A stretch of 64,000 bases of DNA from Typhlomys cinereus (GCA_023101885.1 JALPQD010000293.1:1035861-1099860); one strand, 5' to 3'; shown: positions 39,050-52,108, counted from the stretch's first letter. Made by a program: numbers and translations. The notes: generated by a model not told the origin, from the sequence alone.

Positions 39050-41920
39050 CCAAAGCACTTAATATACATTGAATGCTGGAAGAAAAATAATACCAAGAAA
39101 TAGAAGAAAGGGTTAGGCTAAATAGGTGAAATAAATGAACATATATAGACACTATGAGGCACTAAGAGGTATCAGCTAGCAAAACAAATCACACAGTAAC
39201 AAATGCTTCACTCTAGATGAACTTTAGATGGATCATTTGCATGGGCTGAATGCTTTTCAGGTGGGAAGGAAGAAGAGAAGCTGCCCATCCAGAAGAGGGA
39301 GCTACTTGGCACAGAGGATATTCAATGACAGCATCAATGTGTCTCCACATAAGTCTGCACCAGCTGAATGTCAGAACCATGAAGAATAAGCATGCTACTT
39401 GTAGAAATTGCATGCTCTGGGAAAAACGGTGAAGAACTTAAGTATTGACTGGAAGAAGCAGATTGGTGGGGAATATCAGACACACCTGCTATGAACTTTA
39501 CTAAAGGAAATACTGGGGCAGCAAGAAGATTTTCCTAGAGTGCTAGAGCCAACAGTAAGAGCTGGTGTGAAGAGCACCCTTGCATGGCCTTCCAGGACCA
39601 GCCTGGCAGGGACTCATTGCGATCATCAAGATTTTATTGACAGACAGTGGGTTTCAGGAGAGGTTATGGGTATGACTAAGGTGTCAGACTCCCACAGCAC
39701 TCCACTGATGAAGTGTACTGTGAGCTTTCATTTCAAGAACTGTAGGTTTTATCCACATCTACTACAAACATGATGATGCTTCCACGGTTTGATTTACAAA
39801 ATGACTGCAACTGCCAATAAAATGAATTTGGCTGACTCACCAAATTCGATTTAATTACTTCTGGGTCGTCCCCAGTGGCCGAGAGAAAACGGTATCTTTT
39901 TAACACGTTTCTGGTTCTAATTTAGTAAAATGAAGCACTTTTTTCCTTGACAGTGCCTACCTAGGACAGCAGACCTCCGATGACCGCAAAGGTGGACCCT
40001 ACCGTGTTACCAACACCGTTTTACTCGGCTTGCGCAATGTCTGTGTGGGTTGGAACCCCCCTTCCTTGATTCTTTCAGGTTAGATGGTCACTTGACCATG
40101 CACCTGACCAGTGGGCAGGGCTGGAACTTGAGGCCTTGTGCTATGACCTAGGGAAGTGGCACAGAAAAATCAACCAGTTTGCTTTTCCCCAGCAGCCTTC
40201 AGAATATCAGCATTGTCCTGAACTCCTGGAGTCCAGACAGGGCTTCTGAAGCTTCCAGCCAGAGAACTCGCTAAATATCACAATACACGCTGTGCTATTC
40301 GGTTGAAGAAACCAAGCAAAGCAGAGCAAGTTTATTTTCTGCTACATATTCCATCTGTTTGTGTCTTCAAAGGGTCATATGTTATATATTTATAAGATGC
40401 TTTCACACCTCCATGAGCAGTTTCCACTGTCTGCTTCAAAGGCAGCCTCCTTTTTCACGACCCATTTTATTCAAAAACATCTTTCTGCAACAGCTGATCC
40501 TTTTATGAAACTTGTTCCACTCTAAAATCATTTCAACTTAGGAAATGTCTTTGTACCTTCCAATCTCACCAAGTCCAGGAGAGAATAAGTCTCATACTAC
40601 ATAGGTCATTTCTGAGAGATGAGCATTTAGATTATTAGAGTCATTAAAATTGAACACTCCATAACTCCCAGAAATAACACATCGTTCTTGTATTTTATGC
40701 TGCTTTTGAATGCTACCAGACAGGTAAAAATATATAACAGTATAGAGCTGGAGAGAAGACTATAATTCTTCCCCATAAAAGAAGCCTACACTTTTTAATT
40801 ACTACAGTAAATCTCATTAATGACAAAGAATGCTTTGTTCACAGAAGGAAAAAGGACCACTGGGTAGATGTATTTTCTTTACAGTATTTTTTTTCTTTAA
40901 CATGTGAACCATCCATTAATGTAGGCACTGCATTATTTTTATGTTGACTTTTTCTTGGACTCTATATTCTCTAACAGCTTTCAACCCCCCTTGCTACAAA
41001 TATGAGGGACTTTGGTCTTTACTATTAATCTTACAGTAATTTTTATTGCCCTGTGCTTAATGCATTTTCCTCTGTATTCCTTATAGATCTTCAAAAGTAC
41101 TTCAGTGACTATATTGTCAACTTCTGACTTTGGTTAAATATTTTTTCCCTACACAGTACACAGAAAGAGCTGAGATGCAATTAATATAAACTATTGGTCC
41201 ACTTTTATTGGTCATCATGAAACTGAAACTTAGATACCCATTTCCCATATTATATATTTTGGAAATCTTATCTCAGCTAAAGGACTTTGGGTAATATGTG
41301 ACCTGATATTGTGGTTGACTGTTCAGTCAATATTCTTGAAGCTGTCATGGAGAAATCAAAGAAAACTCCCATCTCTCTTTCATAATCAGCACCTTTTAAT
41401 AATAGAACTGAAAGTTAATGACAGGATGCCTTTGACATTTGATGGTAGACTTTCAACTCATCTTTAGAGGTGAAAATGGAACAGTGAGGGGTGAAAATGC
41501 TTCATGCAACATGATGTTTAAAATTAAAATCTAAGATTTAAGAATCAGAAGAGCATTGGGGAAAAAATTGCACACTATTAAATCACTGCTACTAGCTTTT
41601 CTCAAAAATTTTGCTGCTGTGGAATTTCCCAGTATTGACATGGACTTTATGTCAGTTTAGGAGATGAGCCATTGCAAAGCACATGTGGCACAAAGGCAGA
41701 CTTATGTTTAAATGTTGTTGTACTGACTAGCCACTTTGGACCAAAGAAGTTATATTACCTATCCATTCCACTATCTTCTCATTGCAAAATGAACAGTATT
41801 AGGGTATTTTTGAAGAGCAAATAAGTAAAGTTTGAAAAATATATATGACAGGCACAGTAATAATTACTAATTATGTCATTAGTATGTGTTAAGGTGACCT
41901 ACATGAGTTTCTGGTGCTCT
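39050..41920. other. Intron sequence with a CpG-richer patch (about 39865-40036)
   Basis: No gene or repeat recognised. About ten CpG dinucleotides occur in roughly 170 bp, in a region otherwise poor in CpG. No ORF or promoter motif goes with it. Confidence 0.5.
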
Positions 41921-42034
41921 TATGCAACAGAGAGGCATATTCACAGAATCAAAGGACATAACCTACCTCTTTCTGACCCAATACTTTGCTTCAAAGAAAA
42001 CCACAAGTACATTACTTCAAAAGAACAATTTGTT

Positions 42035-42281
42035 TGAAACTATAGTGAATGAGATTACTTACCTCCTTTCTTTCTCAGCTTGTTTGTCTGTGATGTATAG
42101 GAAGGCTACTGATTTTGTATATTGCCCCTTTACTGAAATTATTAGTTCAAATAGTGTCTTAGTGGAACCATATTGATCTCGCAAGTATAAAGACATAACA
42201 TCTGCAAAGTGGGCTACTTTAACTTCTTCTTTACTATTTGTATCCTTTTATCTCCCTTATTGCTTGCCTTATTACTCTGGA
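42035..42281 (-). mobile_element. L1 ORF2 fragment, inverted 5' part of an old L1
   Basis: Read on the minus strand it matches L1 ORF2 around the reverse-transcriptase region (ccagagtaataaggcaagc, tttgcagatgttatgtcttt, gtagccttcctatacatcac). It abuts the plus-oriented L1 part that starts at about 42282, which continues the same ORF2 just downstream. The lower boundary (about 41930-42035) is unclear. Confidence 0.8.
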
Positions 42282-43410
42282 ATATTGGAATGAACTTAAC
42301 TAAGGACATAAAAAACCCGTATAATGAAACTTATAAAATACTACTGAGAGAAATTAATGAAGAAGCTAGAACATGGAAAAATCTTCTATACTCATAGATT
42401 GGCAGGATCAATATTGTGAAAATGACCATCTTACCAAAGACAATATTCAGATTCAATGCCATCCCAATTAAAATCCCAACATAATCCTTCACAGAAGTGA
42501 AAACTTCTCATAATTCATATGGAGGGATAAAAGGCCAAAACAATCTTGAGCAAGAAAAACACTGTTGGGAATATCACCATACTGGATTTCAAGCTATATT
42601 ACACAGCCATAGTTATAAAAACAGCATAGTACTGACAAAAAAAAAAACCCAGATACATTGATCAATAGATTAGACAGAGGATCCAGACATAAGCTCACTC
42701 ACCCATAGCCACTCGATTTTTGACAAAGGTGTCAAATGCACACACTGGGGAAAGGACAACATCTTCAATAAGTGGTGTTGGGAAAATTGAATATCTACAT
42801 GTAGAAGAATGAAAGTTGACTGTTGTCTCTCATCTTGCACAAAAAATTAGTTCCAAGTGGATCAGGGACCTCAGTGTTAAACTGAAACTTTGAATCTGAC
42901 AAAGGATTAATCTCCAGATTATACAAAGAACTCAAAAGGTTGGTACCAAGAAAGTAACAATCCAATTAAAAATGACCCTGGTACTGAATATTGATAATTT
43001 GATTCTACGAAGTAAGGAGCATATTTACTTCTCCCATAAAGATGTTCAAATGTCTAATAAATATCATAAAATGCTCAATGTCTTTGATCATCAGGGAAAT
43101 GCAAATTAAAAGTACCCTGTGATACCATCTTTCTCCGGTTAGATTGACTAAGATCAAAAATGCAAATGAGAATGAATATGGGCAAGGATGTGGAGAAAAA
43201 GAAACACTTCCTCATTGCTGGTGGGAGTGTAAACTGGTACGACCACTATGGAAATCAATATGGAGCTTCCTCAGAAAGCTAAAAGTGGAACTACAATATG
43301 ACCCAGTTATACCCCTACTGGAAATATTTCCAATGGACTTTATATCTTGTTCTCCCTTATTCATTGCAGGTCTCATTACAACAGCAAGAAAATGGAATCT
43401 ACCAAATTAC
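42282..43410 (+). mobile_element. Old L1, plus-oriented ORF2 part
   Basis: Carries L1 ORF2 C-terminal region wording: ggaatgaacttaactaagga, attggcaggatcaatattg, gatgtggagaaaaagaaac. The open frame 43144-43497 has the L1-type LPHCWWECKLVRPLWKS and FISCSPLFIAGLI segments. Many stops and frameshifts make it non-functional. Confidence 0.88.
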
Positions 43411-43822
43411 CTGTTGCAGTCTGCCATCAAATGGATTAAGGGAACAAGGGTTTATTCTCTCTTAAAATTCCTGGTTACAGTTCTCAGTCCAGCTTGACAG
43501 GAAAGCATGCACCACACCAGGGCCGAGGAAACTGGCCACACGATCACCACATAACAGCTGAGAGAGGGACAATCCTCACTTGCCAGACCAGCATGTCTGG
43601 CCAAGTGAACAGAAGGATGCCCCTTCCTCAACTAGTTCTCAGTGTTTTAGTCACCTGTTCAGGGCCTAGTCCCACCCACTATAGGCTGGGCCTTCACCAT
43701 CAGCTAGACAATCTCCTGCAGGTTTGCTCTGGGCTAAACTCAACCACTAATTCTCCACAAATGTGCCCGGAGCTCAAACCCTCAACCATCAAGTTGACAC
43801 ATGTACCTAACTATGACAGTAC
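43411..43822. repeat. Dispersed repeat nested in the L1
   Basis: Interrupts the L1 between caagaaaatggaatctacc and ccatcaacagaagaatggg, which are contiguous in ordinary L1s. It is related to the copy at 2980-3375 and ends ttgacac...gacagtac. It therefore inserted after the L1. Family not identified. Confidence 0.75.
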
Positions 43823-44480
43823 CCATCAACAGAAGAATGGGTAATGAAACTGTGGTATAAACACATACACAATGGAATACTATTCAGCTATGAGGAAGGA
43901 TGAGATTGTAGAATTAGCTGGCAAATGGACGGATCTAGTAAATAAATGTTAGACAACTTATCACAGATAGAGTAAGATAAACACTTCGTATTCTCTCTTA
44001 TATGTGGATCTTAGTATTAAAGTATTGTCTGGAGTATATGACTTGGAGTTCTGATGTGATTGTGAGGCTTACTCTACTTGCTAAGTTTTTTATAGCTTCT
44101 TATGGTCCTGAGATACTTGGTTAGCTGACAAATTCTGTGGTGTGGGATTCAGAAGTAGGTTGGAGTATGTTCGCGTGATCAAAGCAGAGATGGCTAAGAT
44201 TCAGCAGAGAGTATTGTGCACAGTTGGGTGATGAGTTCTGTTTACTGTGGTGGAAGATTCTTTATGGTTGTGTGATCCTCATAACTGGGAACTGTGGATT
44301 TGGTTGGGTTTCTGCCTTTGCATTTTGCAAATTCTCTGTAATGTTTCACTTCCACTTGTTATTTCCTAAATAACTTTTTAAAAAGTGTCTTCCTATTTTG
44401 AATCTTTTGAAATAATGAAGTTTCGTATCTAAAAAATTATAATTTTGTAATGTCTAAGCTAGTTATGATTGCTAATACAT
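43823..44480 (+). mobile_element. Old L1, remainder of ORF2 and 3' UTR
   Basis: Resumes with ccatcaacagaagaatgggt and ggaatactattcagctatga, the L1 ORF2 C-terminal region, then AT-rich 3' UTR-like sequence. The 3' end is not sharply defined. Confidence 0.7.
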
Positions 44481-44599
44481 TCCTTTAAAATACTTATAAA
44501 TTGATTCCACGAAGCAAGGAGCATATTTAATAATGCATTCTGTTCACATACTTCCTGATTAACAGGTGGATGTTCAGCTACTTATTAGTTATACTTTCT

Positions 44600-44985
44600 G
44601 ATGCTTCGTCTCATATGTCAACTTGACACATGGGGTGGGAGGGCCTCTTGACCCACCTAAAAGAGATTACCTAGTTAAGGCAGGCCTCTGCACAAGCTTG
44701 TGGGAAACTGTCTTGGTTACATAACTGATGTGAGACCATTCCCTGGGTAGTGAGATAACAATCCAAAGAGGTTAGAGGTGAGACAAGCAAACAAATGTGC
44801 AGCATTGGTCCTAGTCCCTGTTCTTGCTATAGTGTGATCCTGTTTCAACCTTCTGCAAATGTGACTTCCGTACCATGATGAATTGTAACCTGGAACCAAG
44901 AGTTGAAGAAAACCCCCTTTTCCTTTAAGGTGGAGAGTCAGGTGGTCATTGTAGCGATGAGTTCTGAAATAAGCCCATGCATCTT
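44600..44985. repeat. Dispersed rodent repeat with gtcaacttgacac end
   Basis: Begins catatgtcaacttgacacat, the complement of the terminal wording of the repeats at 3375 and 43822, and contains gggagggcctcttgacccac and gacttccgtaccatgatgaa. Likely a non-autonomous rodent element; family unnamed. Confidence 0.5.
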
Positions 44986-44999
44986 TAAGATGATGCAAG

Positions 45000-47595
45000 G
45001 TTCTGAAAGCTTATCACAATTCATTTCATTCACACGACTTTCACCGTTATCATTTCCAGGGGAATAAATTCTTCCTTATAAGTAAAATTAAGTCTACGGA
45101 GTTAAGATTTCAGAAATCAGAACCAAGGACAGGTATCCTGTCATAATTCATTTTGGAGTTCCAAGTGGAAGGCAAAAAGAGAGAAATGAGCTTCATATAC
45201 TCCCATGGAGTGATTGTGGCCCCAAGTCTTTTCGAAACCGAAAACTGAAACCACTGTCACTTCTGGAGAATAGTTATTCAGGTGACAGAGAAAATGATCT
45301 CAGCACAGCCTTGCCTAGTGGGTTCTGGTGGGATTCTGTAGACATGCAAATAGCCACCTCCTATTTATGTAAAGTCTGTGATAAAGAGTGCCAACCTATG
45401 ATCTAATCAAGTCTGAAGAATAAGTGAAAAATATCAAGAAAGCACAAAAGTTAAAAAAAAATCCAAGTAGGTCTTGCTCCTTCCTGATTTCTGGGACTAC
45501 ATTGGCAGCAGAGACACAGGACTAAAGGCTGCTGCAGTGCGAAGGACACTCGTCTATGTTATCTGAAGGCAACACTACTCTGTGTGTTGGGATTTGTCTT
45601 CCTACTTCACTTTTTGTACGAAGACATAATCCAACACTGTTGCCTACTGCTCAGCTGAAATGACTGATGTTTCCTTTCATGCCACTATTTTTTGTTATCT
45701 GTTATCATCAAGAAGGACGGAGCTAACTCGACATAGAAAGTGGAAAGCAGCACTTCTATGCCTTCTATTTCTTTAACATTTATTATACTTTGTTTTCTGC
45801 CTTTTTGTTGAATTTTCTGGCTCGGAATAAACAAGATGGTGATGATGCTTTAGAGTTTGACTTGAGAGAAACCTGTCTCTGTTTCCCCCATAGATAGGTC
45901 TTCTAAAGTATTACCAGTGAATATTGTGTAAGAATTGCTTTAAATAGCTTTAGAGTTACCATTTAGAGACGCTCAAGGTTAATAAGACCACCATACTTGC
46001 AACAAGATCTGGGGTGGACATGACTAGTTGAGAATTTTTATTCAACCCTAAACAGCACATAATCAACTCACACCTCACTATGAATGCAGCTCTAAATAGA
46101 ATTGGTACAATGCTTATAACCAAGTAATTGTTATGAATATTAGGATTCACTTCCATTACTTCAGGTTTTGAGGCTCACATACTGGATATTGGATTCTCTT
46201 TTAAAACAACAAAAGGAAATAAGAAACAAAACTTAATATTTTTTAAATGTCATGCTAAAAAAGACTAAGCCAAATGTATTTCATCCTTATTTCAGTGAAT
46301 ATTTGTAATTCATATACACAAGACAAAATAAATTCCTCTCAGAAAAAAAAGTTTCCTTTGGCAAAGTTCAAAATTCTGAAAATAGTCTTTTAATAGCAGA
46401 GCCTACATGCTCCTAAAGCAAAAGTACCAAATAACAGCACTGTGATGTATTATTCCTCCATGGCAAAAGACACCATTGAAGCTGAACTGTAATTTGGCAC
46501 ACTACATTTCCATACTAATGTAATGTGACAATGTTATTATGTTCGCCATTTTCCATGTGATCATATTCAAATTCATCTTCTCCAATCTGACATTACGTTA
46601 ACTAATGTAGTTACATTCTAATCTGGACCTCTGGTTGGAAACAATAAAGAATTTACCAGAAAATTCACTGGTCAGTTGACCATAAGGGAACATGCAAGTA
46701 TGAGCAGATGCTATATACTGAACGTAAACAACTACAGATTTGGAACCTAGTAGCACATGACAAATAGTCAATCCTGAAGAATCTTCACAAATGCATACAG
46801 CTTATAATCGTGTGAGATAGGGCACTATGATGTTACCCTATGCTTTGAAGAAAAGGTAATAGCCAGCTCAGAGGACTGAGATCTCCTTGGGATGAATGTG
46901 TTTATGCAGAGTTCCAAAAGGAAATCATATTTCTTTAAGCAGATGTAGTGACAGGAATGCATTTCAGGTGGAATGAAAACATTCACCAGGTGGAAAAATT
47001 AGCATATGCAATGGTGAGGAAATTGAAAAGTGTAATGTGGAACTGAAAGCCTTGAGTTAGTAACTTGGCAGTAACACCCCATATGGACAAGGTTCTGCAA
47101 GAGATATGTATGGAAAGGAAGACAACAGTCAGACCACGGCAGTCTATGAACTCCAGACTAGTGACTCAACTAGCAACTAAAGATATGCTAGATGTTCTTT
47201 CTGTATACTTTCAGCTATAATTGCTTTTAATAAGTTGCTGTTATCATGTTATATGCAACATGCTGCCCAAAACACTAAGCTTATGATCCAAAATTAAAGA
47301 TTAATTAAAATGGAGGGTAATATTATTCCTGTGAGACACAGTCTTAAAAGGAAGAAAAGACCAAACAAAGAAACTATAATGTTCAGAGTGGCACAAGATA
47401 AAATAGTACAAAGTCTTCTAGGAATTTGGGGAAGGGGAGGAGAAAACACTTTAGGTTGAAGATCAGGATCTGTGACACTTAAATCACAAACAATGAAGCT
47501 GGAAAGAAGCACAGTGTGGGTGTTGCTAGCATTAGCAACTGAAGGGGTCTCAAATGACTCCTCCCTTGGGCAGTTGAGTTTGCCTCTTGTCTGCA
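45000..47595. other. Intron sequence, nothing recognised
   Basis: AT-rich. No gene, RNA gene or confident repeat recognised. Confidence 0.5.
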
Positions 47596-47601
47596 AGACA
47601 A

Positions 47602-48089
47602 TGATAGGCTGAACTCCCTCATTGGGAGTGGAGAAAACTCCCAGGTTGTTTGGACCGCTTTTGTTTCTCTAAGAAACCAGCTGGGCTGTTCCTCTCCCCG
47701 TCAGTTCTTTTCTGCCTATCTAAAGAGAAGTTAATGCATGGACCAGGTAACTGTTTTGAGGCATGCATTGTCCATTCCCTACTAGCAACAAGGTGACATG
47801 CCTGTTTAGCAGACCTGGCGATATGTCCTCTCCAAGGCAATTGGGTGTCACTCCGACTTCTTTTTGTTAGCCAAAATGTATGTGTTTTACATAGTCCTGT
47901 AAAGAATTTGGCCCTGCTTCTTTATTATAAAAACCTTGCATGTTTCAATAAAGTTGGCTTGGATGATAGCGGACATCCAAGACCCCCTCTGACCCAAAGC
48001 CTGAAACTTTTAATTCCTACCGCTCCCCCTTCAGATTTCCACGTTTGTAGATTCGGGTTCATGCTGGTTCGTGGGCCCGGACACAGAGG
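47602..48089 (+). mobile_element. Probable solo LTR of an endogenous retrovirus-like element
   Basis: About 488 bp of sequence GC-richer than its surroundings. It has a TATA-like tattataaaa at about 47922, an AATAAA polyadenylation signal near 47947, and U5-like sequence (cggacatccaagaccccctc). The segment begins TG and is flanked by agacaa at 47596-47601 and 48090-48095. The right end does not finish in CA, so the exact right boundary is uncertain. There are no internal viral genes. Confidence 0.5.
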
Positions 48090-48099
48090 AGACAAGAAT

Positions 48100-51090
48100 T
48101 CAGAGGCAACTAGGATATTACTACAATAAGCAGAAACATGATAGAGGGATACAAAATTTGTAAGTGATATGGAAAAAGAATTGAAGAACACAAGCATGCA
48201 TACATGTATACAAACATATACAAATCCATATCCACATATGTAATACATGAACACACATATAAGCCTGCAGGAATGCAGAAGAATACATAGATGCACACAC
48301 AAACACACAGCAATTATGAAGAATCCTTCATTATGATGGTAATTCTAAAGGGAAGAAACAGTTTTTCATAAATATGTTTCTTTAAAAAATAGCCATTGGC
48401 ATCATTTTACAAGTGCCTCTTTTTTTTTTTTTGAAAGATTCCTTTCAGTTCAATTAATTAGTATGATTTATCCAAGATTGAAGTTACAAGTCATAAAGTA
48501 TTCCCATCATCCCTTTGTTAATTATATCTCCAGGCTAATATAAATAAAAATGTCCAGTTACTCTAACCCAGTCTATAAACCTTATCAGATACATGACATT
48601 TAGAAGTTCTATTCTGGGGAGAGGTTCTCATGTAAATGTGGTATGCTCTTTTTCCTATTGTTATTTCTTTTGTTTGTTTGCTGTGAGTCAGAGACTGTTT
48701 TCACAAAATTCTCAGATAAATAACTAAGGGATGGTTGCAGAATCTTTAAAAGTTGCCCTCAGCAGATTTAGTGCTTTGTTTGTCTGTTTGTTTTTGATTT
48801 TTAAAGTTAATCCCAATACATGAAGGTTTTTTTGTTAAAATCATCTGATTTTCCATGGTGCATCTTACAGAAAAATATCAGTATGATATGAGAAGTTTTA
48901 CTTTGATCAATTTAAAAAACAAGGGCAAATGTAGCAAGATACATCAATTAACATCTTCCATTTGCAAAATAAAAATTGCTAGGGTCTTCTATAAATTATA
49001 ATTGTTTTGAAATTAGATTTTCTTTTAAATATTATTTTTACCTGAAAATCCTCATCTAGAGAAACTCCTGATTTGACTCTTGAGACCATTTCACATTTCC
49101 TAAAACTCCAGTATGAGGTAATGACTTAATCAAAATGCACCTATTCTAAGAGCTCTCCAAAGTAATTTCAATACTGATTTGTGGAAAAGGCCTATCAGGA
49201 TACATACTTACTGAGTGACATTTGCCTATTTAGAAGAATATAACAAACAGTCTTATCATTGCCATCACCAACACTATCAAAAGCAACATTGAAACACTTT
49301 CTGGAAAAAAAAAAAAACTGATGAAACACTGCCTAATACTTAAGGTCAGATCTTGATGTTCCTCCAGGAAAAGCCTAGCAGACACATAGAGAAAATTACA
49401 TTCTTCCTATTTAATTGGTGCATGAGTCCATACAATCCAATACAACCAAATGGCAACTGTTTTGCAAAACGCAGAAAGTAGATTAGCAGAGTTTGGCAGA
49501 GAAAGTTCTTTAGCAAAATGAAAAATATTGTCATACCGAAAAGCCCTCTCAACCACCACATGTTGTTAGACATCTGTCAAGATCGTATTGAAGATTAAAA
49601 AATCGCAATAACAAAAATAATAACACATTTCTAGTCTTCTGTTTGTCCTTGAAAGTGAGTTGAGATCACTTTATATGAAGTGGGAACAAATGTGAGACCG
49701 AGTCCTTCGGTAGACATGTGTGCATATCCTCAGTGGAACATTGATGTGTTCTTTTTGTCTTTCGGTTTGCTTCACTTTTTGTAAACATCAGTGTGCATTG
49801 AATCTTTGTATAAGATTATTTATATGACTCATTGTGGACTGACTACATTATAAGTGTGATTTGATTTGCAGATATACAAATTTGCAAAAAAAATGATTGT
49901 TTTAATACATTTTGCATCTCCAAATTGGTTATAATTCTGTGGAAGAAGGTATAGGTGAAATAGAAATCAAGTGGCATGGTCACAGAAGGATTTTCAATGT
50001 AGAGTTTTCTTTCTTTTTTTAGTGTATCTGTTGCTTTTGCCTCCAAGTCATTATTTGGGACAAATACCAAGGGCAGCCAATGTTTAGAATATTTCTAATC
50101 TACAATAACTCAATTCTATGGTGGATTTTAGTTTATCACACCTTTGATATTATGATACACATATCAACTGACATGAAGAGTTTGGACAAAGGTCAAAAGC
50201 AAAAACATAAAACCTTCAGGCTCTCCTTAAATGCATGCTCAAGTCTAGCCTTTGCAGTGGACCTCAAACCATCAATCACAACATCCTTTGATACAGTTTC
50301 CTAGAACTTTGGCTGACATGCTGCCCCATTTACAACAACAAAACGCCTGTATGCTACAAACAGGAGACTGAGTAAGACTATTGCCAATGCAGTAGAAAGA
50401 AATATTATGCAGAAAATCCCATTAATTCTTTTTGGTGAAATATTGTGAATCAAGATCTATTTGAATGCAAAGAAGCCAGGTAACATTCTAAGGCTCAGCT
50501 AGCTCCATCTGAACACTTTCAGTGCTGGGTCTCATTAGACCTGAGGTAGTATAGTATGATGAAATGTGAAAACTGTCTTCCAACGCCATGCTCACACTGT
50601 GAGATTAAAGGCAAAAATGCGAGCGGATAGAAACAAAAAAACTGGAAGGTACTGGAAGAACAAATATTAGACATTTACAAAATTTTAAAGGGTTAGACTT
50701 AGAGATGTAGAAAGAGAAAAAAAATTACAAAAACTGTAACCTTAAAAACACAGTCTTATAAGATTAAATATTACTTAGGACAAAGCAGTATGACATTGAA
50801 AACTAGGGGAGCATTTCCATAAATAGAAATGTTCTTTCAAGGAAGGCAGTCAAAAATAACTAACAAAATTCCCACACTCGAAATCCAAAGAGTCACCATC
50901 ATCGTCGCACATGATTATTGACATTCCAGAAGAAGAAGTGAATATTTCAATCATGTGCTTTTAGCACAAAAAAAAAACAATGGCCTCCTGGGTAACAGGT
51001 CAGGCACAAATGATACGACTCCCAGTTCTAGTCCCTGCACATGGAACAGTAGATGGAGGAGGAGGAAAATATCCATCCATGCTGGGACGG
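48100..51090. other. Intron downstream of the EGF-C exon, nothing recognised
   Basis: AT-rich sequence with a poly-T run near 48420 and no convincing exon or repeat. Confidence 0.55.
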
Positions 51091-51098
51091 GTACTCAC

Positions 51099-51218
51099 GG
51101 TCACTGCAGAGGGGGCCACTGAATGAGGTCATGCTACAGTCACAGCTGAAGCCGTCCCACTGCTGCAAGCACACGCCTTGATTTGAACACGAGTCCTCTT
51201 GGCACGTCGTGCTGGGCC
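51099..51218 (-). CDS. NRXN1: NRXN1 exon: EGF-C domain
   Basis: This 120-nt internal exon has acceptor ttcattccacag above 51218 and a strong donor gtgagtac at 51098-51091. Two bases (GG) complete a Gly codon, 39 codons follow, and the final C starts the Pro codon of the next exon (expected DPGTTYIF, in LNS6). The peptide contains the six cysteines of an EGF-like module, in order [23 protein letters not shown] and [25 protein letters not shown] distinguishes neurexin-1 from neurexin-2 and -3, which I recall as ANQGVC with WEGF. EGF-C links LNS5 to LNS6, the domain shared with beta-neurexin that binds neuroligin. The residue after the sixth cysteine is Ser (AGT), where I recall Asn in other neurexins. 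Confidence 0.97.
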
Positions 51219-52108
51219 CTGTGGAATGAATCAAAAAGAACTTGGATTCTTTAAAACCACCAAAACTGTGGCATACATGAGCTAGACCACACGTAGTAGT
51301 TGCCAACACCTTAAATGAAATGTCCAAACTAGTTTCCAAAGTTCTCATTCACACACCTGACTGAGGATCTGAGAAGCTGTAACATGAAGGCCTTAAGTTT
51401 CAATTACGGGGCAAAGTACGTTGTAACCATAAGCTACACCAACAGATATTAAAAGCAAGTTCCATAACTTCTAGTATGATCATGGCGGCATGAAATCTCA
51501 TTTCATCATTAATAATTCTCTGTCACCATTTGGATTTTAGGAAATGAATGTATCTCCTTAACATCTGACCAATGAATAGTGACATCATGAGAAATGGAGA
51601 TTATAAATTCATGAAATTGAGGTAAAGATTGCCAAAATAAGCAAAGAGAGTTATGCCAAAAATGTTCCAGAAATTCCAGCAGCTTGCCTACACAAACTAT
51701 GGATAAAGTTATGATCGCTGGGTGTTTTGGATAGGTAGGTATGTTGGCAAGTATCAGTCCACATGCTTTAACAATCTCATGCAATTAAACGTAAAGGGAA
51801 AACTTCCATGTAAATGGCATGCCCCCCATTGAACATACAAGGGAAAGAAATGCTAGTCTGATTCTAAAGAATTAGAGCTAGAACACCCAATTAAAAAAAA
51901 AGAAAATGATCAAAGCAATGAAGGGGATCACTATACAAACAGATTCAAGACTGAAAGCCTTTATGCAAACTATGCCACAAAAGGAGGTTTCTTGCACTGT
52001 CCACTGAATCCAAATAATAAGCTACGGCAAAAGCGTAAAGAGATGATTTTGGGTTTCCACTGTGTAGAACGGGTTTCAGTCTTGTTATATACACACAGGG
52101 CTATCTAC
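51219..52108 (-). other. NRXN1: NRXN1 intron between SS6 microexon and EGF-C exon
   Basis: An 890-bp intron that begins gtagatag and ends ttcattccacag on the minus strand. No recognisable interspersed repeat was seen, unlike most of the window. That is consistent with constrained flanking sequence around a regulated microexon, although I cannot measure conservation. A 91-codon minus-strand open frame at 51509-51784 has no recognisable similarity and is treated as chance. Confidence 0.85.
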
